Source: Beijerinckiaceae bacterium
GTDB lineage: Bacteria; Pseudomonadota; Alphaproteobacteria; Rhizobiales; Beijerinckiaceae
Direction: 5' to 3'
DNA: 10,885 bases
NCBI GenBank assembly: GCA_947458675.1
Contig: CANHAW010000034.1
Location: 1-10,885 of the forward strand
The notes below the pieces were generated by a model. That model saw only the letters and a program-made list of their open reading frames with translations, had not been told where the DNA came from and did no database searches. This document shows positions 6,321 to 10,885 of the stretch, in pieces. The translations under genes were made by a program, and so were the position numbers. The number at the start of each line of letters is the position of its first letter. Within the stretch, counting starts at the first letter, position 1.

Positions 6321-6789
6321 AAGACCGATGGATCGGATCGATCCACGGCACTTCGGTTGGCTGTTCCACCGGCTCAATGTCGAGATTGATCGATGTCGCC
6401 TGCCCGTCGGAGCGCACGAGAACGCATTCGAGCGTCTCATCCGCCAAGGCATTGATCTCCTGATGGGGCACATAGGGCGGCACAAAGATAAAGTCGCCCG
6501 GCCCCGCTTCGGCGGTAAATTCGAGCCTCTCGCCCCAGCGCATGCGGGCGCGACCTTTCACGACATAGATTACGCTTTCCAGCGCCCCATGATGATGGGC
6601 GCCGGTCTTGGCGCCGGCATGAATGCTCACCGTGCCGGCCCATAGTTTTTGAGCGCCCGCGCGGGCGAAATCGATGGCGCCTTTGCGATCCATTCCCGGC
6701 GTCTGCGGAACATTGCCAGAATCGAGCGCGGTGGCAGGAATGACGCGGACGCCATCATGTTTCCATCGCGGTTCGTGATCGTCGTGCAT
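6319..6789 (-). CDS. Single-domain cupin protein
   Basis: This 156-residue protein is one small beta-barrel cupin. The metal-binding motif is classical: His65-His66-His67, Glu71 in ALESVIYVVKGRARMRWG, and His109 in PPYVPHQE. GDFIFVPP precedes the second motif. Very similar short cupins are common in Rhizobiales; their reaction is unknown and they could be dioxygenases, isomerases or sugar/aromatic binding proteins. The start at 6789 (MHDDHEPR) is chosen because GGGGTC lies a few bases upstream; in-frame ATGs at 6801 and 6822 have no Shine-Dalgarno. It has no signal peptide. It is convergent with aldolase C and divergent from the exported protein at 6921. A role linked to the aromatic pathway is suggested only by position. 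Confidence 0.82.
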   Translation of the reverse strand: MHDDHEPRWKHDGVRVIPATALDSGNVPQTPGMDRKGAIDFARAGAQKLWAGTVSIHAGAKTGAHHHGALESVIYVVKGRARMRWGERLEFTAEAGPGDFIFVPPYVPHQEINALADETLECVLVRSDGQATSINLDIEPVEQPTEVPWIDPIHRS

Positions 6790-6920
6790 GTCTGACCCCA
6801 TTTTTTGCGAAGCATTGCGCATCGGCGAGGCCAAGGCAATGCCGGGCCGGTGCGCATAAAGCACAAGCTGACCTACGAAAGGCAAAGCCGCGCGTTATTG
6901 GCATGCTTATGGAGATTGCC
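6790..6920. promoter_or_regulatory. Divergent spacer between cupin and exported protein
   Basis: These 131 bp separate two divergent starts and must hold both promoters. No clear promoter boxes or operator palindrome could be picked out. GGAG at 6911-6914 serves the start at 6921. Confidence 0.35.
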
Positions 6921-7373
6921 ATGCGCACATGCGACGCCATCGCCCTTGCAGCTCTTTGCGCCGCCTTGATTGGCGCCCATACTGTCCCGGCCAGCGCCGG
7001 TTTTCTCGATCTGCTTTTTGGCCGGTCTCGCACCGCTCCATCGCCTTACGACAATCATGTACCGCCCTTTGTCACGCGCGAAGAGCCATTGCCACTGCCC
7101 AGGCGACCGGGCGACGAGCGCACCGATCCCTCGACCATCATCGAAATTCCCACCGTTCGGCAATATTCGACCTGCTGCAAGCATGGCGAAGATCCGATGA
7201 AGGCGCTGCTCTCCGACAGCACATTGGTGCGCGGCGATGTTGTCATGACGCATGATGGCTTGAGGGTTTTTCTGGGTTCGCGTGCGCCCCATCAATGGCG
7301 CGATTTCGTACCGATCCGACAAGCGCCTTTCGGCATTGCGCAGCGCCGGCAATTGCTGGCGCTCGAGCGCTGA
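6921..7373 (+). CDS. Small exported protein of unknown function
   Basis: This 150-residue protein has a clear N-terminal signal sequence: Arg2, a hydrophobic run from about 6 to 20, and a likely cleavage after VPASA (residue 26). The mature part starts GFLDLLFG, then has a Pro-rich linker (39-62), a Cys-Cys pair (85-86), and a small folded-looking region with DPMKALLSDSTLVRGDVVMT and RVFLGS. ATGs at 6903, 6909 and 6921 are in frame; 6921 is chosen because GGAG lies 6 bases before it. Similar exported proteins of unknown role are frequent in Rhizobiales. The location is probably periplasm or cell surface. There is no sign that it belongs to the aromatic pathway. Confidence 0.75.
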   Translation: MRTCDAIALAALCAALIGAHTVPASAGFLDLLFGRSRTAPSPYDNHVPPFVTREEPLPLPRRPGDERTDPSTIIEIPTVRQYSTCCKHGEDPMKALLSDSTLVRGDVVMTHDGLRVFLGSRAPHQWRDFVPIRQAPFGIAQRRQLLALER

Positions 7374-7480
7374 GGCTCCGGCAAGATCGAAAACGGTTAA
7401 GAAGAGTTTTCGCCATTCTTCGAAAGATGGCCCCGGCCTGTCACGTTTCTGCAAGACGATCTTGCCAAGATCTTTGGAGC
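7374..7480. other. Short intergenic stretch with one dyad
   Basis: CGAAAAC (7388-7394) and GTTTTCG (7406-7412) form a 7-bp dyad with an 11-base loop shortly after the exported protein stop. There is no U-tract, so it is at best a weak transcript-end structure. Confidence 0.35.
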
Positions 7481-7753
7481 ATGAACGGGTGGTCTTTGGA
7501 CACGAAAACCTGCGCCAATTGCATCTATCTCTCCTTCAGCGGCACGCAGGGGCTGCGCTGCGCCGATCCGGCTGCAGGAACCCCTGATCGGCCGGTGACG
7601 GCGCAGGATTCCTGCGGGCGTTTCCGGTTGAGTTTCTCTGCCGCCAAAGAACTTGCATTCCGCACTGCGCATCAAACGCGCAGCGAAGGCTGGGAGATCG
7701 CCATGCATCGGCATTTATCCATCCATGGAAAAGACGACCGGCGGTCGCATTAA
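7481..7753 (+). CDS. Short four-cysteine protein, unknown function
   Basis: This is a 90-residue frame whose first half has regularly placed cysteines: Cys11 and Cys14 (TCANC), Cys27 (LRC), and Cys45 in the sequence DSCGRF. The pattern C-x2-C, C, then P-V ending in CG-x-F resembles small bacterial proteins thought to bind zinc or an iron-sulphur centre; that comparison is from pattern only. After residue 48 the sequence is basic and has no recognisable motif. The ATG at 7481 has GGAG only one base away, which is too close to be ideal; TTG at 7496 is an alternative start. The stop TAA (7751-7753) abuts the following two-way terminator. It is a plausible real gene but less certain than its neighbours. 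Confidence 0.55.
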   Translation: MNGWSLDTKTCANCIYLSFSGTQGLRCADPAAGTPDRPVTAQDSCGRFRLSFSAAKELAFRTAHQTRSEGWEIAMHRHLSIHGKDDRRSH

Positions 7754-7756
7754 AAA

Positions 7757-7784
7757 AAAAGCGCGACCCGAAGGCCGCGCTTTT
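7757..7784. terminator. Two-way intrinsic terminator
   Basis: AAAAGCGCG (7757-7765) pairs with CGCGCTTTT (7776-7784); inside, CC and GG pair around a CGAA loop with one A-C mismatch. A run of nine A on the left provides the U-tract for the minus-strand bicupin transcript, and TTTTCTTGT on the right serves the plus-strand short gene. It sits between two convergent gene ends. Confidence 0.85.
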
Positions 7785-7804
7785 CTTGTCTGGATACCGG
7801 ATGA

Positions 7805-9031
7805 TTACATCACATTGCCGACGGCATCGCCGGCTGCAGCATCGGTATAGAATTCAGGCAGCATGCGCGACTGCACGCCTTCTTCTGCCAGACGCGCGGC
7901 GAATTCCTTGCGCAGATGCGGATCTTCGTCGCAATAGGGAATGGCCGAACCGCCCTTTTTCAGGTCGATTGCGCCGTAATCCATAATGGCTTCGCCCGGC
8001 AGGCCGGCCTTGCGCGAGCGCTGGTTGTTGGGGCCATGCCAGGCCGAAACACGCAGCGGCTCTTTCGAAATGCCGAAATGCTGATGGAACCAATCGCCCG
8101 ACATGGGCGCGGCGGAAACGAGACCGCCATATTCATATTCCTGCTTGCGCACGAGTTCTTCTTTGCCCGTTTCCCACGGACGCATGCCGACGACATCGGC
8201 CGGCCATGTGTAAGTATAGCCCTTGCCCTTGAGGCAAAGCAGAACGGCCGCCGACATATGCTTGTGCGCCTTGGAATAGCGCCCGGTCTCATGCTGGCCG
8301 ATCCAGAAATAAAAGCGGTTGCCGGCCATCCATGGCTCGACGCGGCGATAGCCAGGCGAGCGACGATTGTCGAGCGGCAGCTCGCAATTGATCAGATCGG
8401 GGATAAAGTTCGTGCGGCGCATGGCCAGACCGCGGATCGGATCGGGCTCGACATCTTCAATCGACTTGAAGAAATCGTCATTGCCGGAATAACGATCGGT
8501 GAAGTCGAAATCATTGTTGAACACGAAGTTCATATTGTCGAACAGGTTCATCACATTGGCCGCCGTCGTGCCGCAATAGAGCAGAGCGGGCGAATTGGTG
8601 GCGTTGACGAAACGGTGCGAGGCATTGAGCGGGATCGAGAAGCACGAACCCTTCTGCCATTCGAATGTCTGCTTCTTCGGCGACTTGTTGGTCCAGACTT
8701 CCGTCGAACCGCGGCCTTCGACGACGAAGACAACTTTTTCATACATGTGCTTGTCGACATTCAAAGCGCCGCCAGCGGGCACTTCGACGACATAGGAGCT
8801 CCACAGGCCTTCGGTGCCGAAGAGCTGGATGTAAGAGCCGCGACCGCCCAAGCGCTTCCAGGGCTTCAGCTCGATGTCGAGAACCGTGCGCACGCCAATG
8901 TTGCGATAGGTCGGGATGCCTTCTGCCTCCATGAACCGGTCATAGGGCATCGGGGGCCGCTTGAACTTGCCGAAACCGGCGACTTCGCCAGCCTTGGGCT
9001 CGTGCCAATGTGAAGGTCCGTCATGCGGCAT
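7805..9031 (-). CDS. Two-cupin (bicupin) protein, dioxygenase-like
   Basis: This 408-residue cytoplasmic protein has two beta-barrel cupin modules. The first (about 75-155) has DKHMYEKVVFVVEGRG, with His95 and Glu98 and a later His139 (NASHRF), but the usual first His of the HxH pair is Asp93. The second (about 235-335) has AHKHMSAAVLLCLKGKG, with His256 and His258 and then His316 and His318 (FHQHF), but Ala in place of the usual Glu. The order and size recall gentisate-type bicupin dioxygenases, but the metal sites are unusual, so the reaction is open. The start at 9031 has AGAGGA 7 bases upstream. A two-way terminator follows the stop. It is separated from the aldolase cluster by three small genes; a role in aromatic-acid catabolism is inferred from fold and neighbourhood. 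Confidence 0.8.
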   Translation of the reverse strand: MPHDGPSHWHEPKAGEVAGFGKFKRPPMPYDRFMEAEGIPTYRNIGVRTVLDIELKPWKRLGGRGSYIQLFGTEGLWSSYVVEVPAGGALNVDKHMYEKVVFVVEGRGSTEVWTNKSPKKQTFEWQKGSCFSIPLNASHRFVNATNSPALLYCGTTAANVMNLFDNMNFVFNNDFDFTDRYSGNDDFFKSIEDVEPDPIRGLAMRRTNFIPDLINCELPLDNRRSPGYRRVEPWMAGNRFYFWIGQHETGRYSKAHKHMSAAVLLCLKGKGYTYTWPADVVGMRPWETGKEELVRKQEYEYGGLVSAAPMSGDWFHQHFGISKEPLRVSAWHGPNNQRSRKAGLPGEAIMDYGAIDLKKGGSAIPYCDEDPHLRKEFAARLAEEGVQSRMLPEFYTDAAAGDAVGNVM

Positions 9032-9157
9032 GGGAGCATCCTCTTTTGTCGTTGTTTGGGGCTTCGTCCGGCCCGCCGGGGGCCGACGCCCTCACCTTTC
9101 GGAGAAGAGCCCCTGATTAGCAGAGGCTTTCAGCGGTTCCAAGCGCCTATGCAAAGA
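9032..9157 (-). promoter_or_regulatory. Structured leader region of the bicupin gene
   Basis: This 126-bp gap lies upstream of the bicupin start. A hairpin pairs 9065-9068 and 9070-9074 with 9080-9084 and 9085-9088 (9 bp, one bulged base). It is enclosed by a second pairing of GGGGCTTC (9058-9065) with GAA and GCCCC (9104-9113), which would compete at one base. No U-tract follows on the minus strand. It may be a transcribed leader structure; no known riboswitch class is recognised. Confidence 0.35.
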
Positions 9158-9352
9158 CTAGCCGCCGCCCCGGTTGGCCTCTTCCCGCAAATGGTCCAGT
9201 TCGGCGGCCAAAGCCTCGAAACGGGCCAGCCAGCGCGCCAGATCGCGCTTCACATCGAGATCGGACTGTTCGTCCTCGATTTCACGGACCTTTTCCCTCA
9301 GGGATGACGCCAGGCCGATAGCCTCGCGCCAGGATTTGTCGAAATCCAGCAC
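9158..9352 (-). CDS. Short charged coiled-coil-like protein, unknown function
   Basis: This 64-residue protein is highly charged and probably all helical: [13 protein letters not shown] and [18 protein letters not shown] show heptad-like spacing of Leu and Ala. The sequence ends in RGGG. It has no signal peptide or cysteines. The start is taken as GTG at 9352 because AGGAGG (complement of 9359-9364) lies 6 bases upstream. Longer in-frame ATG starts at 9406 and 9424 would run into the oppositely oriented UPF0178 gene and have no comparable Shine-Dalgarno. It lies upstream of the bicupin on the same strand but is divergent from yaiI. Function unknown. Confidence 0.6.
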   Translation of the reverse strand: MLDFDKSWREAIGLASSLREKVREIEDEQSDLDVKRDLARWLARFEALAAELDHLREEANRGGG

Positions 9353-9358
9353 CTCAAA

Positions 9359-9364
9359 CCTCCT
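9359..9364 (-). promoter_or_regulatory. Shine-Dalgarno deciding a GTG start
   Basis: AGGAGG reads on the minus strand, followed by six bases (TTTGAG) and then GTG at 9352. It is a perfect match to the 16S anti-SD at ideal spacing and argues that the short protein starts at GTG rather than at an ATG within the neighbouring gene. Confidence 0.6.
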
Positions 9365-9404
9365 CGCCAGCGGACGTGGGCGGCCCGGCCTGATAGAAGG
9401 CGAC

Positions 9405-9878
9405 ATGTCCGAGCCCGTGATCATCCTTGTAGACGCCGATGCCTGCCCCGTGAAGGAGGAGGTCTATCGCGTGGCCGAGCGCTATGGCCTTCGGGTCCAT
9501 ATTGTCGCCAATTCCTTCATCAATGTGCCACGCCACCCTTTGATCGAGCGTGTCCTCGTGCCGGCGGGCCCGGATGCGGCAGATGACTGGATCGCCGAGC
9601 GGGCAAGGCCGGGCGTGATCGTCGTCACGCAGGACATTCCGCTCGCCGCGCGCGCCCTCAAGGCCGGCGCCGAGGCAATCGGGCCCACGGGGCGGACGCA
9701 CACGCAGGATTCCATCGGCATGGCGCTTGCCACCCGCAATCTGATGGAGGATTTGCGCTCGGCCGGGGAAACCACCCGTGGCCCCAAACCCTTTGCGCCG
9801 CGCGACCGGTCGAATTTCCTGTCCGCCCTCGACCTTGCCGTCAACCGGCTGAAACGGGCCGGTCATCCAACAGGCTGA
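9405..9878 (+). CDS. yaiI: UPF0178 family protein (YaiI/YqxD)
   Basis: This 157-residue cytoplasmic protein of the UPF0178 (DUF188) family is distantly related to PIN/NYN-type nucleases; its role is not established. The family motifs are all visible: [11 protein letters not shown] (7-17), ANSF near 36, PDAADDWI (56-63), VVTQDIPLA, a GR-rich segment before DSIG, and GPKPF followed by DRSNFL. The length is usual for the family. The start at 9405 follows GAAGG at a good distance and gives the normal N-terminus; the frame is open further upstream but that part is antisense to the short minus-strand gene. It is probably a stand-alone housekeeping-type gene unrelated to the aromatic cluster. Confidence 0.92.
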   Translation: MSEPVIILVDADACPVKEEVYRVAERYGLRVHIVANSFINVPRHPLIERVLVPAGPDAADDWIAERARPGVIVVTQDIPLAARALKAGAEAIGPTGRTHTQDSIGMALATRNLMEDLRSAGETTRGPKPFAPRDRSNFLSALDLAVNRLKRAGHPTG

Positions 9879-10006
9879 GACAGCATCTAAACCCGGCTTT
9901 CTGCCAAAGTCTTGGGCAGGACTTATCACCCCCCTCCTTCAGTCGCACTTGCCTGCTGGCTGGCCCGAGGATTGCCTGTAAGCTGCAGGAAACAGGGGGG
10001 AGAAAA
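9879..10006. promoter_or_regulatory. Spacer upstream of the Bug receptor gene
   Basis: These 128 bp follow yaiI. CTGCC/GGCAG (9901-9905 with 9915-9919) is a weak dyad without a U-tract. The Shine-Dalgarno GGGGGGAG lies just before the ATG at 10007. The promoter of the receptor gene is expected here but no clear boxes are seen. Confidence 0.35.
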
Positions 10007-10885
10007 ATGAAATCCAGACTTATTGTCAGCGGCTGGCTTTTGGCTTGCCTCACAAGCGGACCGGCGCTCGCCAGCGGCGCGGAAGATTTTTACCGCACCA
10101 AACCGGCCATGCGGATGATTGTGTCGAGTTCGGCGGGCGGCGGCTATGACATGCTGGGGCGTCTCTCGGCGCGCTATTTCACCAAATATCTGCCAGGCGA
10201 ACCGCAGATCGTGGTGCAGAACATGCCAGGCGGGGGCGGCGTTACGGCCACCAACCACCTCTATATGATCGCCGCCAAAGACGGCACGGTGATCGGCCAT
10301 ATCGATCGCGGCATGGCGACAGCTGCGCTGCTTTACGGCGCCAACAGCCAGACGCAATTCGATGCGACGAAATTCAACTGGCTCGGCAGCATGTCGCGCG
10401 AGGTCGGCGTCGGACTCGTCGCCAAAAACTCGCCGGCACGCACTCTGGCAGATATGCGCCAGCGTGAAATCGTCATCGGCACCAACGGGCCTGAAACCGA
10501 TTCAGCCATGTATGCGCGCGTGTCCAATGCCTTGCTCGGCACGAAATTCAAAGTGGTCTTCGGCTATCCGGGACAGGTTGAATATTATCTGGCTTTGGCG
10601 CGCGGCGAAGTGGACGGCATTTTCATGACCGGCTGGTCCGGCCCCAATCGCATTACCGCGCTGAAAGATATTGAACGCGGACAGGTCGATTATTTTGTGC
10701 AAATGGCATCGAGCCGGCATGAAGATGCACCCAACACGCCCACCATGCGCGAATTGCTCAAGGATGAAAAAGACCGGCAGATCCTCGACATTCTGATGTC
10801 GCGGCTCGATCTCGGGCGCCCCTATCTGGTGCCGCCCGGCGTGCCGGCAGATCGTGTTGCTTTATTGCGCAAGGCTTTCGATTTG
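10007..10885 (+). CDS. Tripartite tricarboxylate transporter receptor (TctC/Bug family), 3' end missing
   Basis: There are 293 codons before the window ends, so perhaps the last few dozen residues are missing. Bug receptors are periplasmic proteins that capture carboxylates, including aromatic and dicarboxylic acids, and deliver them to TctAB-type membrane permeases. A signal peptide is clear: MKSR, a hydrophobic run to about residue 17, and cleavage after PALA near residue 25. The mature part shows the family layout, with MIVSSSAGGGYDMLGR (ligand-loop region), VVQNMPGGGGVTATN, and later GTNGPETD and FGYPGQVEYYLALARGEVDG. The start at 10007 has GGGGGGAG a few bases upstream. The permease genes, if linked, lie beyond the window. 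Its ligand could be an aromatic acid used by the cluster; this is inference from position. Confidence 0.9.
   Translation, partial: MKSRLIVSGWLLACLTSGPALASGAEDFYRTKPAMRMIVSSSAGGGYDMLGRLSARYFTKYLPGEPQIVVQNMPGGGGVTATNHLYMIAAKDGTVIGHIDRGMATAALLYGANSQTQFDATKFNWLGSMSREVGVGLVAKNSPARTLADMRQREIVIGTNGPETDSAMYARVSNALLGTKFKVVFGYPGQVEYYLALARGEVDGIFMTGWSGPNRITALKDIERGQVDYFVQMASSRHEDAPNTPTMRELLKDEKDRQILDILMSRLDLGRPYLVPPGVPADRVALLRKAFDL

Noticed and set aside
6873..7454. 193-codon open frame on the minus strand
   Set aside because: It is antisense to the exported protein gene, which has a signal sequence and a Shine-Dalgarno.
7916..9013. 365-codon open frame on the plus strand
   Set aside because: It lies fully inside the bicupin gene on the opposite strand; it reflects codon bias, and the bicupin has clear motifs and a good Shine-Dalgarno.

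Overview
The window looks like chromosomal DNA from an alphaproteobacterium, probably Hyphomicrobiales (Rhizobiales). The reasons are the moderately high GC content, the CTTCTCCC-type palindromic repeats between genes, and a gene style (Bug/TctC receptor, UPF0178 protein, small cupins, short exported proteins) typical of Bradyrhizobium/Beijerinckiaceae-like genomes. The order is inferred from style only. There is no rRNA, tRNA, CRISPR array, transposase or phage gene.

Layout. Positions 1-605 (+) hold the 3' part of a shikimate dehydrogenase (AroE family). Positions 606-792 are non-coding and carry two inverted copies of a 52-bp structured repeat. Positions 793-4275 (-) form a three-gene run, read right to left: a fused 3-dehydroshikimate dehydratase/HPPD-like protein (QuiC1 type), then two tandem class II aldolase/adducin-family proteins. 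A divergent control region of about 200 bp (4276-4475), containing a perfect 14-bp palindrome, separates this run from two plus-strand genes. These are a cytoplasmic 4,5-dihydroxyphthalate decarboxylase-like protein (4476-5462, followed by a strong terminator) and a third class II aldolase (5551-6297). A single-domain cupin (6319-6789, -) converges on the third aldolase; one perfect hairpin joins their two stop codons. After it come a small exported hypothetical protein (6921-7373, +), a short four-cysteine protein (7481-7753, +), a two-way terminator, and a two-cupin protein (7805-9031, -). The right end has a short coiled-coil-like protein (9158-9352, -), a UPF0178/YaiI protein (9405-9878, +) and the start of a TctC/Bug solute receptor (10007 onwards, +) that runs off the window.

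How the genes may work together. AroE oxidises shikimate to 3-dehydroshikimate, and QuiC1 dehydrates that to protocatechuate. The Pht5-like enzyme belongs to a family that also makes protocatechuate, by decarboxylating 4,5-dihydroxyphthalate. Class II aldolase-fold proteins include metal-dependent aldolases and decarboxylases, among them 3,4-dihydroxyphthalate decarboxylases of actinobacterial phthalate pathways. The centre of the window therefore looks like a catabolic island for shikimate/quinate or a carboxylated aromatic acid, with protocatechuate as the likely hub, cupins as accessory enzymes, and possibly uptake through the Bug receptor's transporter. The exact substrates of the three aldolase-like proteins and of the Pht5-like protein cannot be read from sequence alone, and no ring-hydroxylating dioxygenase or ring-cleavage enzyme is present here.
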